A program made the position numbers and the translations under genes. The notes beneath the pieces were generated by a model. It had not been told where the DNA came from. It did no database searches and was given only the letters and a program-made list of their open reading frames with translations. A stretch of 64,000 nt of DNA from NCBI GenBank assembly GCA_028821605.1, contig JAPPFM010000007.1, positions 1 to 64,000 on the forward strand, given 5' to 3'. The stretch is from Candidatus Poribacteria bacterium (GTDB lineage Bacteria > Poribacteria > WGA-4E > WGA-3G). Each line of letters starts with the position of its first letter. The stretch's first letter is position 1. Below are positions 52,808 through 61,065 of the stretch, piece by piece.

Positions 52808-53289
52808 GTGGCAATTATAGGAGCGTCCATTTTATGCGCAGCGAACTGGAGGCAAGCAAGAATATCTTCGGCTTCCAAATCAGGCATTTCTTCAAGAATC
52901 TCTTTAACAGAAAGTCCATTGGCAAGCAGCCCCAAAACATCCGTAACGCGAATACGCATACCCCGAATACAAGGACGCCCACCACACTTGTCTGGATTAG
53001 AAGTAATCCGACTTAATCGAAGTTTCTGTTCAATGGCGACTTTGAGACTTGCATCACCGACTTGTTCTGCAAGTTTTCCTGCTATTTGGAAATCGGACTT
53101 TGCCTCGGGCAACTGCCCGAGCTTGCCTTTAACCTCTCCTCTATTATAGTAGGCGCGGGCAAAATCTGGTTTTAGTTGGATCGCTACGTTATAGTCGGCT
53201 ATAGCACCTTTATAGTTCCCTGACTTGTTTTTCTCATTACCCCACGTAAAGTAAGTCTCGGCGGATAGTGATTTGTGATCTGTTTTCAT
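52804..53289 (-). CDS. TPR-DUF433 fusion, antitoxin candidate
   Basis: 161 aa. Residues about 10-75 are two tetratricopeptide units (TWGNEKNKSGNYKGAIADYNVAI and AYYNRGEVKGKLGQLPEAKSDF). Residues about 92-155 are a DUF433 domain: PDKCGGRPCIRGMRIRVTDVLGLLANGLSVKEILEEMPDLEAEDI. DUF433 is normally a stand-alone protein of about 75 aa, as at 10639 here. The overlap with the DUF5615 gene marks it as the antitoxin side of a toxin-antitoxin-like module. The TPR half may recruit another protein. Confidence 0.82.
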   Translation of the reverse strand: MKTDHKSLSAETYFTWGNEKNKSGNYKGAIADYNVAIQLKPDFARAYYNRGEVKGKLGQLPEAKSDFQIAGKLAEQVGDASLKVAIEQKLRLSRITSNPDKCGGRPCIRGMRIRVTDVLGLLANGLSVKEILEEMPDLEAEDILACLQFAAHKMDAPIIAT

Positions 53290-53353
53290 TGGAGTGTTCT
53301 CCTTTCATTCCAGTATGCCCTATCCAAACCCTAAATTGCAAGAATGTTTGGTA

Positions 53354-54067
53354 TTATTGCGGGCACCACGCCATCACTGTGCCAAAACTCGCAAACATGC
53401 TATTTTCACCGCTTGTTAGGATTCGCGAGCCTTGGACGACAACCCGCGCGTCACGACTCGTGATTTTGTAACTGACCGGGGCATCTTTGGCAATAAGCGG
53501 TTCACCGTTTTCGTCCTTCAGTTTATCGAGCCGATAATGTACCGAGCGATGTGCTGGCACATCAAATTCGCAGGAGACGTTTTGCATCGCTGGATCCTCA
53601 TACAGCACCTCTAAGAGGCAAAGCGTATCGCTGTCGGCAGTGTTGGAAATGCATATAGACTCGTGAGAGAAATAGCCACCCCCATGCGTTTCCCATTCCT
53701 GTTCCGCTGGCGTTAGTGCCGCCATGTAGCCATCCGGAATGACCCAAACATAAGCCCCATCACCGTCTGACGTATAGGATTTGAGTGCCTCCGCTATTAC
53801 CTCTGCATTTTTTTCTTTCACTTCATCTCTATCAACTACGAAAAACCGGTCATGTAATTCAATTCCCGGGACGGTATGTGTCTGTTTTAATTCGCCTTGC
53901 ACAGTAAACCACAAATATTTAGGTGTCAGCAGATCAACACGGCTTACACCTTGTGAAGCGAGCCAATCTCCAAATGTACTGTTCAGAAGTGCGGTCACCG
54001 TACCCAAGTGGACAAGACCCGCCCTCCCATAATTATTAATTGTCTTCATTAAGGTTTCAAACGTCAT
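53354..54067 (-). CDS. Protein with C-terminal ASRT-like domain
   Basis: 237 aa. From about residue 100 the sequence follows the sensory-rhodopsin-transducer (ASRT, PF07100) pattern: YVWVIPDGYM, a SHESICISNTADSD strand, LEVLYEDP, VPAHRSVHYRLDKLKD, and VSYKITSRDARVVVQGSRI. The first 100 residues (TFETLMKTINNYGRAGLVHLG...) are a separate domain that I do not recognise. No rhodopsin gene is in the window. ASRT homologues lacking a rhodopsin are common, so a ligand-binding or protein-contact role independent of light is likely. Call based on recalled pattern, not a search. Confidence 0.6.
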   Translation of the reverse strand: MTFETLMKTINNYGRAGLVHLGTVTALLNSTFGDWLASQGVSRVDLLTPKYLWFTVQGELKQTHTVPGIELHDRFFVVDRDEVKEKNAEVIAEALKSYTSDGDGAYVWVIPDGYMAALTPAEQEWETHGGGYFSHESICISNTADSDTLCLLEVLYEDPAMQNVSCEFDVPAHRSVHYRLDKLKDENGEPLIAKDAPVSYKITSRDARVVVQGSRILTSGENSMFASFGTVMAWCPQ

Positions 54068-54113
54068 TGTGTTGTCCTCTCTTTTGTCGTTGTCTCAGAC
54101 TTTGCCATACGAA

Positions 54114-54458
54114 TTATACCATCCAGCGTCCCTCAATACCGAGCAGTGCCATCAACACCTCCAAGAGGACGCTTTCGGCATCGGTTCCAACGAACTGTCG
54201 ATGCGTATCAATATAAGTGCCGTAATCGGCAGCCCACTCCCGAAAGTAAGTTTGGTATTCCCAACCGTCTGTGGTGCGTTGAAAAACCGACCGATCTGGA
54301 TAGGGGAGTCGCTGCGTTAAGAGGTCATGCAGTTGTTCCGAGGTCGGTATCCACAAGCCTTCTGAGTTTTCCTTGTCGGGTCGAAGTGCCTGAATTTTAG
54401 GATGTAAGCATCTTTCTAAATATGTTTGTGAATGTATCTGCTTTTCAGATGGATTCAT
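54114..54458 (-). CDS. Conserved-looking unknown protein
   Basis: 114 aa from the ATG at 54458 (frame opens further upstream inside a repeat, which I discount). Soluble, aromatic-rich: TYLERCLHPKIQALRP, GLWIPTSEQLHDLLTQRL, GWEYQTYFREWAADYGTY, then AESVLLEVLMALLGIEG. No family recognised. It lies 47 bases before the ASRT-like gene on the same strand and may share its transcript. Confidence 0.55.
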   Translation of the reverse strand: MNPSEKQIHSQTYLERCLHPKIQALRPDKENSEGLWIPTSEQLHDLLTQRLPYPDRSVFQRTTDGWEYQTYFREWAADYGTYIDTHRQFVGTDAESVLLEVLMALLGIEGRWMV

Positions 54459-54515
54459 GAATTTGTGGTAAAACCTAAAATATGTAGACAGGCGTTCCGT
54501 GAACAAGCCCCACCC

Positions 54516-54595
54516 CCGCTGGCGAGGTTTGAAACCTCGCCCTTGCATTAGTGAGCGATCCCCCCACCGCTGGCGAGGTTTGAAACCTCGCCCTT
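54516..54595. repeat. Repeat R7: two copies of a 19-bp palindrome unit
   Basis: Units 54516-54544 and 54567-54595 are identical over 29 bases, each centred on the perfect palindrome GCGAGGTTTGAAACCTCGC. Similar GCGAGG...CCTCGC palindromes occur at 6461. Typical of small intergenic repeats rather than an operator pair, but either is possible. Confidence 0.75.
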
Positions 54596-54599
54596 CCGT

Positions 54600-54967
54600 T
54601 GATGTATAGGCAATTACGGATTTTACTATAATGGATATTATACGGGGTCAACGTCTCAGTGTCAATACTTCTGTCGCAAATTTTTGTCACCTTTTCACAG
54701 CGATTACGTAATTACACGGTAAGTTATCATATTTTGTAGAAATATTAAAAAATCTTGAGGAATCGGGAAAGGAAGATATCAATGAATTTCCTAATAGTAC
54801 TCTCCGTTTTTTGGGTTAGCGTGCTTGTTAAATTCTCCAGATACAACTAAATCTGGACAGCATTCCGAAGCGTGTATCGTTCAGCGATCCGCTTTCGGAC
54901 GATAGAGCCGCAATCTGGTTCGTCTGGTGTCATAACGTTCGCTACGCCACCCTACTTAAACGTGTTT
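54600..54967. other. Gene-free AT-rich region, possible small RNA
   Basis: No gene seen. Because the hairpin-plus-T-run at 54968-54995 has no plus-strand gene before it, this stretch could encode a small RNA ending there. That is a guess from the lone terminator; no promoter boxes were convincing. Confidence 0.35.
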
Positions 54968-54995
54968 GGGCAGGTTCCGCGCCTGCCCAGTTTTT
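54968..54995 (+). terminator. Intrinsic terminator-like hairpin
   Basis: GGGCAGG (54968-54974), TTCCGCG loop, CCTGCCC (54982-54988), AG, then TTTTT to 54995. Good form, but no plus-strand gene precedes it. Same hairpin style as 8424 and 9048, so it may belong to a dispersed family. Confidence 0.5.
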
Positions 54996-55003
54996 ATGTG
55001 TTC

Positions 55004-55114
55004 ATTGTCTGAAGCAGGATTTACAAGACTCAAGGATTTTCAGGATTGGAGATTCCTTTTTACTGAAACTGCTTTTTATGGAATTACCGAAGTATTTACT
55101 TGAATTTCATAAAG
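55004..55114. repeat. Dispersed repeat R5 (copy 2)
   Basis: 55004-55091 is the reverse complement of 33841-33930, and the extension ATTACCGA...TTCATAAAG resembles 20-51. It ends about 90 bases before the restriction-modification gene. Confidence 0.75.
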
Positions 55115-55205
55115 TCGCTTCTACCGAAATTTTCCTTGCAATTCTACCGGAATCCGTATACAATTTGGCAGTGCTTCGTCCACCGACAACATATAGGGAA
55201 AATAG

Positions 55206-58200
55206 ATGCCAGATTTCAATATCAAACCGACACACAAGCCCATCAAAAACTACTATACTGAACTCGAAAAGTATGCGCAACACGGTGCCGAAAATGAAGG
55301 CACCGTCCGTGCTGCATTCCAGAACCTCCTTCAGCACTACTGTCACCAATCCAACCTTACGCTCCTCTGCGAAAAAAGTCTCTACACGCCGGAGAAAAGA
55401 CGGATAACCCCCGACGGTGAAGTCGTCGACGCCTTCGGCTTACCACACGGCTATTGGGAGGCGAAAGACACCCAGGACGATCTAAACGTTGAAGCGGACA
55501 AGAAATTCGCCGCAGGCTATCCCTCGAAAAATATCGTCATCCAGTCTCCCACCCACGCGCTTCTCTATCAGCACGGACGACTGCAGCTGGACCTTGACAT
55601 CAGCGAACCGAGAAACCTCATTCAAGTGCTCCAGACCTTCTTCACCTATCAGGAAGAGAATATCTCCGCATGGCATACCGCGGTCTCTGAATTCAAAGAC
55701 ACGGTGCCGGAACTCGGTGACAAATTGGCAGCGTTAATCGAAACGGAACGCCAAAACAATCCACATTTTCAGGAAGCATTCGTCAGTTTTCATCAACAGT
55801 GTCAAACCTCTATCAATCCGAACCTCTCTGTCGCCGCTGTAGAGGAGATGCTCATCCAGCATCTGTTGACAGAACGTATCTTCCGCACCGTCTTTGATAA
55901 TCCCGACTTTACACGCCGAAATATTATCGCCCGTGAAATTGAAAATGTTATTGACGTGCTAACCGAGCGGACACTCAACCGCTCTGAATTCCTCCGCCCT
56001 TTGGAGCCGTTCTACGCTGCAATTGAGAAAACCGCAGCGACTATCACTGATTTCTCACAGAAACAGGGTTTTCTCAACACCGTCTACGAGCAATTCTTTC
56101 AAGGTTTCTCCGTCAAGGTAGCGGATACGCACGGCATCGTCTACACACCGCAGCCAATTGTTGATTTTATGGTGAAAAGTGTAGAAAACATCTTACAGAC
56201 CGAGTTTGATCGTTCACTTTCGGATAGTGGTGTGCATATTATCGACCCATTCGTCGGCACCGGTAACTTCATCGTCCGCATTATGCAGGAGCTTGATCCC
56301 ATCTCACTGGAGCGAAAATACACCGCCGATCCGCCGGAACTCCAATGCAACGAAGTAATGCTCCTACCTTACTATATCGCCAATCTCAATATTGAGCAGC
56401 AGTTTTACACCGCGACGAACCGCTATGCCCCTTATGAAGGTATCTGTCTGGTAGACACGTTTGAGATTGCAGAGGAACGGCAGCTGCAGCTATTCACCCC
56501 TGCCAATACAGAGCGAGTTGAAAAACAGAAGGGGACTCCGATGTTCGTCGTCATCGGCAATCCACCTTACAATGCCGGGCAGGTCAACGAAAACGACAAT
56601 AACAAAAATCGGAAGTATGAGACGATGGACCAGCGGATTGCGGACACCTATGCAAAAGATTCTAAGGCAACGCTCAGAAATGCGCTTTACGATCCATACA
56701 TAAAAGCAATTCGGTGGGCGTTGGATAGGATTGGCGAGGAAGGCGTTGTTGCCTTCGTAACGAACAATAACTTTTTCAGTGGTACGGCATTTGATGGCAT
56801 GCGGAAACACCTCGCCGAAGACTGCGACACAATCTATATCCTCGACTTGGGCGGAAATGCACGAAAAGGGTTAAAAGTCTCCGATGCCAACGTATTCGGG
56901 ATTCGCGTCGGCGTGAGTGTCAACCTATTTGTGAAGAAAAAGGGAAAACCATCGGAATTGCCGCGTATCTTCTACTATCGTACTGACGATTTGTGGGCTA
57001 AAAAACAAAAGTTTGATTTTCTCAATGAAAATAAACACACAGGCGGTATTACGTGGGAATCCATTCAACCCGATGCACGATATACATGGTTCACCAAAGG
57101 ACTCCGCTCTGGTTTTAATGCCTTTATTCCGATGGGAACCAAGGAAGCAAAAGCCCACAAAGGTGAAGCAGTAGATGTACTTTTCAAAACATATAGCAAC
57201 GGTGTGAAAACCAATCGTGATGCTTGGGTTTATAACTTCAACCGCAACACACTTGCCGAAAATATGAGTAGAATGATTGGCAATTACAACACAGGGGTTG
57301 CTCAGTGGGGACAACGGACAGATCGAGAGGCTAACCTTGATGATTTTGTAGTTTCTGATGAAACAAAAATCAAGTGGAGTTCAACTTTAAAACAGAAGTT
57401 GCAGAGCGGTCAAACAGCCGCGTTTACAGAGGCAAAAATCCGACGATCCGTTTATCGACCTTTTGCGAAATATAATCTCTACTTTGATCGAATGATGACT
57501 GACCGAGTTCTTGTATTTCCTTCTATTTTCCCTACACCCCAAACTGAAGAGGAAAATCGAGTGATCTGTGTCAATGTGACACCGGAAAGACCTTTTACTT
57601 GTCTGTTAGTTGATTGCATTCCTAATCTTGTAGTGACAGGCGGTTTTGGATCTCCGACCCAATGCTTCCCCTTCTACACCTACGATGAGGACGGTACAAA
57701 CCGACGCGAAAACATCACCGATTGGGCATTGGCAGAGTTTCGAGCGCATTATAACGACGACACAATCACCAAGTGGGACATCTTCCACTATACCTACGGA
57801 CTCTTACATCATCCCGACTACCGCGAAACATATCAGGCGAACCTCAAACGCGATCTGCCACATATCCCGTTCGCCAAAGATTTCTGGGGATTTGCGGAGG
57901 CAGGCGCGCAGTTAGCGGACCTCCACATCAACTACGAATCCCAACCCGAATACGATAAACTGAAGTTCATCCAAACCCCAGATGTGCCGCTTAATTGGCG
58001 TGTTGAGAAGATGAAACTCTCCAAAGACAAAACCTCGCTCATCTACAACGACTTCCTGACGCTTGGGAATATTCCCACAAAGGCGTTTGACTATCGGCTC
58101 GGTACCCGCTCCGCGTTAGAATGGGTGGTAGATCAGTATCGCGTCAAGACCGACAAACGGAGTGGCATCGTCAACGACCCGAACCGTGCAGACGACCCGC

Positions 58201-58286
58201 AGTACATCGTCAAGTTGATTGGGAAGGTGATTACGGTGAGCTTGGAGATGGTAGATATTGTTAACGAACTACCTGCCTTAAAGTAG
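55206..58286 (+). CDS. Single-chain restriction-modification enzyme (type ISP-like, no helicase)
   Basis: 1026 aa. N-terminal nuclease-type site: Asp75 in EVVDAFGLP and Glu85-x-Lys87 in YWEAKD, a PD-(D/E)XK pattern. A helical connector follows (about 150-320), then an adenine-N6 methyltransferase with motif I DPFVGTGNF (about 347-355) and catalytic NPPY near 452. The C-terminal 400 residues should be the target-recognition domain. Type ISP enzymes such as LlaBIII are about 1500 aa with an SF2 helicase between nuclease and methylase; no helicase motif is seen here. It is therefore closer to a type IIG-like layout. It should methylate host DNA and cut unmodified DNA. Confidence 0.83.
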   Translation: MPDFNIKPTHKPIKNYYTELEKYAQHGAENEGTVRAAFQNLLQHYCHQSNLTLLCEKSLYTPEKRRITPDGEVVDAFGLPHGYWEAKDTQDDLNVEADKKFAAGYPSKNIVIQSPTHALLYQHGRLQLDLDISEPRNLIQVLQTFFTYQEENISAWHTAVSEFKDTVPELGDKLAALIETERQNNPHFQEAFVSFHQQCQTSINPNLSVAAVEEMLIQHLLTERIFRTVFDNPDFTRRNIIAREIENVIDVLTERTLNRSEFLRPLEPFYAAIEKTAATITDFSQKQGFLNTVYEQFFQGFSVKVADTHGIVYTPQPIVDFMVKSVENILQTEFDRSLSDSGVHIIDPFVGTGNFIVRIMQELDPISLERKYTADPPELQCNEVMLLPYYIANLNIEQQFYTATNRYAPYEGICLVDTFEIAEERQLQLFTPANTERVEKQKGTPMFVVIGNPPYNAGQVNENDNNKNRKYETMDQRIADTYAKDSKATLRNALYDPYIKAIRWALDRIGEEGVVAFVTNNNFFSGTAFDGMRKHLAEDCDTIYILDLGGNARKGLKVSDANVFGIRVGVSVNLFVKKKGKPSELPRIFYYRTDDLWAKKQKFDFLNENKHTGGITWESIQPDARYTWFTKGLRSGFNAFIPMGTKEAKAHKGEAVDVLFKTYSNGVKTNRDAWVYNFNRNTLAENMSRMIGNYNTGVAQWGQRTDREANLDDFVVSDETKIKWSSTLKQKLQSGQTAAFTEAKIRRSVYRPFAKYNLYFDRMMTDRVLVFPSIFPTPQTEEENRVICVNVTPERPFTCLLVDCIPNLVVTGGFGSPTQCFPFYTYDEDGTNRRENITDWALAEFRAHYNDDTITKWDIFHYTYGLLHHPDYRETYQANLKRDLPHIPFAKDFWGFAEAGAQLADLHINYESQPEYDKLKFIQTPDVPLNWRVEKMKLSKDKTSLIYNDFLTLGNIPTKAFDYRLGTRSALEWVVDQYRVKTDKRSGIVNDPNRADDPQYIVKLIGKVITVSLEMVDIVNELPALK

Positions 58287-58314
58287 TATGCACATGCCGT
58301 GTGCTGTATCCACC

Positions 58315-58830
58315 TTACCTTCCTCGGAGCAACACATCGCCCGCGGGCAGCGTCAAGACTTGCTCTTTTCCGTCCGTTTCTAACAAGACTGAATGTCTGT
58401 CTATACCCAGAACCTTCGTCTCGGCATCAAGGGAATCACCGATCTTAACAACACGTACCTCACCTCGTACAGTTATGATCGCTTTCGACACCCACACGCC
58501 ATCGGTCGCACCCGATACCAACGTGCCAACCAACCGATACGGCGAAACCGGACGCGGAGGTGTCCAACCGAGGGGACGGAATAGGTTGTTGTCTATAATT
58601 GTGCGGTAAAAATCGGTGTCTTCAAACCGCACGGCCTCCGTCTTTCGGTGTTGCTGTGTCCTGTCCAAAGGAAACCCTCTGCTTTTTGAGTGAGCAGGTC
58701 TCTGCGGACGCGTCTGTGGGGGTGATGGCGGTGTGTGAAAACTCACGATAAGAAACACCGCCAGACCACAGACGACAAGAACAAGTAAAAGCAGTTTTCG
58801 AGCTGAGAACAAACGGTCGGTTTCCTTCAC
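58315..58830 (-). CDS. Membrane-anchored GspC/PilP-like protein
   Basis: 171 aa. One TM at about 12-31 after a short basic N-terminus, a Pro/Arg-rich linker, then a small domain with DTDFYRTIIDNNLFRPLGW, YRLVGTLVS, VKIGDSLDAETKVLGIDRHSVLLETDGKEQVL. The FYRTIxxxNLFRPLG / GDxL / VLxI pattern resembles the periplasmic homology region of type II secretion GspC and pilus PilP proteins. It is the last gene of the exported-protein operon. No other secretion gene is nearby. Confidence 0.6.
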   Translation of the reverse strand: MKETDRLFSARKLLLLVLVVCGLAVFLIVSFHTPPSPPQTRPQRPAHSKSRGFPLDRTQQHRKTEAVRFEDTDFYRTIIDNNLFRPLGWTPPRPVSPYRLVGTLVSGATDGVWVSKAIITVRGEVRVVKIGDSLDAETKVLGIDRHSVLLETDGKEQVLTLPAGDVLLRGR

Positions 58831-58887
58831 AGATGAAAAAGGGGTGAGGGGCCCTGGGCATCCCCCTCACCAAAGGTTTCGGGACAC

Positions 58888-61065
58888 TTATTCTGCCCAG
58901 TGAGACGCATGCGTGCCCCAATCGCTGGTGCAAGCACCATTGCTACATCTGTAGAAGGACACACCGCACCCGGGACGCTGACACGTTGCTGCATCGGTAT
59001 GCCGAGATGCCCAAGACCCACACGTCCAATAATCATTACCACACCCGTTGGTGCAAGACACACGATGGGCTGACTTTGAACTCAGGCGTGCCGTGCACCC
59101 CGTCCAACTCTTGCCACCGCAGGCAACCAATGCCTGATCGGTATGCCAGTGGTTGCTTTGACACGCTGATGCGGAGTTGCCACAGTTCTGATACGTCTGT
59201 GAACACCGCGTGCAGGTGCGGTCTTGATGCCACGCCTGCGATGCACAGGTGTAATAACTATGCCCGCCGGAACAGGTAGAGGCATGTGAGGTTGTGCCAC
59301 CGCAGCTCGTCCACGAATCGGCAGGACAGACGACGGTCGGTGTCGGTGTCGGCGTTGGTGCGGGATATGTATGTGAACTGTGCTGACACTGATAGAAACT
59401 CGTCGCAATACAGGTGGCATCGGTAGAGCAACTTGCTTGGAGACTGTGATCGCCCGACACCGTGGTGAGGTGTTGTCCACACGGATGATACGAAACCGTG
59501 GGCGCAGGCGGTGCCGCTGGCACCTCCTCTTCTGCCTCTCCCTCCTCTTCCTCCTCGTTGTCATTGTTATTGGGATTGGAATTCTCAGGCGGAGAAGGAG
59601 TCGGCGTTGGTGCCGGCGTTGATGCCGGATAGGTGTGTGTATGCGATTGACACGCATAGTAGGAACCCCCCGTGCACGTATCACCCGCCGAGTTCTCGAC
59701 GCTGCACGTCACCAAGGCGTGTTGTGCCCGCGCATTAATACGGTAGGTATGACCACACGCACCATCCATGCGGGCTGCCGCTTTCTGAGTATGCTTGCGT
59801 CTGTTCTGACACGCTGTCGCTGTGTTGGTACAGTTCTGATACGTCTGTCCACAGCGCAGGCACATCCGATCTTTATGCAGTCTCTGGAAGTAGGGGATAA
59901 GTGGCACGTAAGTGTGCCCACTCCCACAGACTTTCGTCGGGAGTATCCCGGGCGGGTAGGTATGCGTGTGCGACTGACACGCATAGAAATTAGTAACGGT
60001 ACAACGCTGCCCCCTGTTATTGGTCACCGAGCAACTCGCTTGTAAGGTATGGTCCCCACTCGCAGAGAGAAGATGACCGCAATCAAGCGTCACCGTATTC
60101 GGATCCACCGTATTGCCATTAGAATCGACATACTTCTCTTCAAGATGACTCTCCGAATCAGGAACATGAGCCGCAACATGCTGACAAATATTGTAGGTCT
60201 TATAATCCTTCGGATCGTCATCACACGTCCACCAGACACCATCACACTTCTCCTTGACTTTCTTCGTCTTGAATCCAAACTGCTCTTTGAGACGGTCAGA
60301 GAAGGTTTGACTGTCAACCCACCGGTCCTTATCACACTCAACACGATGCGAGTACAACGCCGTCGCCGTCCCCGGTTTCAGACACGCCGAACCCCGCTTA
60401 CACTTCTGCCCAGCGATCACCTCCATGCCGTCATCAAGGCTGTCCGCACACGCCTTATTCTCCTTCGATCTAAATGACAACGGAAGAACCGATTGGCTGC
60501 CCACAAAATTCATCAGTGTCCCTGAAAAATCCCCATGAAATTCAGGGGACGCACACAAACCTGTGGGAGAAGAATAGGAACGTTTGCTGTAGGACTCTGA
60601 TAACGAGCCGGATAATGTTCTTTGAACCTGGCTGTCCCCGAAATTTATCTCATCCGGTGCCATGCTTCCGACAGGGTGGCTTCTGTATAAAATCGAGGCA
60701 TCCCCCCTCGTAACGATCTTCTGCTTCGCGCCGCTTCCATCACTTTCTGCCTCGGAAGCAATATTCCCCTTGTCCGGAAACGCACTCGAATCAAGATCGC
60801 CGGTCGCCATTAACCATAGCTCGCAATCATAGACGCGGTCTTGTCCGAGTTCAGTTGCTGTGCCAGAGATGCTTGCACTCCCCGTCGCCTCCCAGTATTC
60901 CGCCTGCCCCGTCATGCCCGGCAGATGGCTGCTCGTTGAGGTCGTCGAACCGTCAAAACTGAACGTGCCATTCGATTTTTGGCCCACATGCTTTTTAGAA
61001 AGCACAGGCGGCACCCAAAGCAGCACACACAGAAATACCAGTACAAAAGAAACTCTTGTTTTCAT
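58888..61065 (-). CDS. Secreted Cys/His-rich repeat protein
   Basis: 725 aa with a clear signal peptide (about 1-23, cleaved after PPVLS). The first 200 residues are Ser/Thr/Gly-rich. After this, Cys-rich modules repeat: variants of CGH..., YACQSHTHTYP, and CxRCxQTYQNC appear three or more times, separated by Pro/Thr linkers (PTPTPSPP) and one acidic stretch (NEEEEEGEAEEE). The end contains CGNDYWTCGSWASRHTDAATCQRPGC. Cys pairs plus His suggest disulfide-knit or metal-binding domains outside the cell. No known family. It overlaps the lipoprotein gene by 4 bases, so the two are translationally coupled. Confidence 0.8.
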   Translation of the reverse strand: MKTRVSFVLVFLCVLLWVPPVLSKKHVGQKSNGTFSFDGSTTSTSSHLPGMTGQAEYWEATGSASISGTATELGQDRVYDCELWLMATGDLDSSAFPDKGNIASEAESDGSGAKQKIVTRGDASILYRSHPVGSMAPDEINFGDSQVQRTLSGSLSESYSKRSYSSPTGLCASPEFHGDFSGTLMNFVGSQSVLPLSFRSKENKACADSLDDGMEVIAGQKCKRGSACLKPGTATALYSHRVECDKDRWVDSQTFSDRLKEQFGFKTKKVKEKCDGVWWTCDDDPKDYKTYNICQHVAAHVPDSESHLEEKYVDSNGNTVDPNTVTLDCGHLLSASGDHTLQASCSVTNNRGQRCTVTNFYACQSHTHTYPPGILPTKVCGSGHTYVPLIPYFQRLHKDRMCLRCGQTYQNCTNTATACQNRRKHTQKAAARMDGACGHTYRINARAQHALVTCSVENSAGDTCTGGSYYACQSHTHTYPASTPAPTPTPSPPENSNPNNNDNEEEEEGEAEEEVPAAPPAPTVSYHPCGQHLTTVSGDHSLQASCSTDATCIATSFYQCQHSSHTYPAPTPTPTPTVVCPADSWTSCGGTTSHASTCSGGHSYYTCASQAWHQDRTCTRCSQTYQNCGNSASACQSNHWHTDQALVACGGKSWTGCTARLSSKSAHRVSCTNGCGNDYWTCGSWASRHTDAATCQRPGCGVSFYRCSNGACTSDWGTHASHWAE

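Noticed and set aside
54459-54548. Upstream start for the unknown protein at 54114
   Set aside because: The extension is encoded by the R7 palindrome repeat, so it is an accident of reading through it.
59082-59684. 200-codon Arg-rich minus-strand frame inside the Cys-rich gene
   Set aside because: Strongly biased Arg/His/Pro composition is the shadow of the Cys/His-rich repeats in the true frame.
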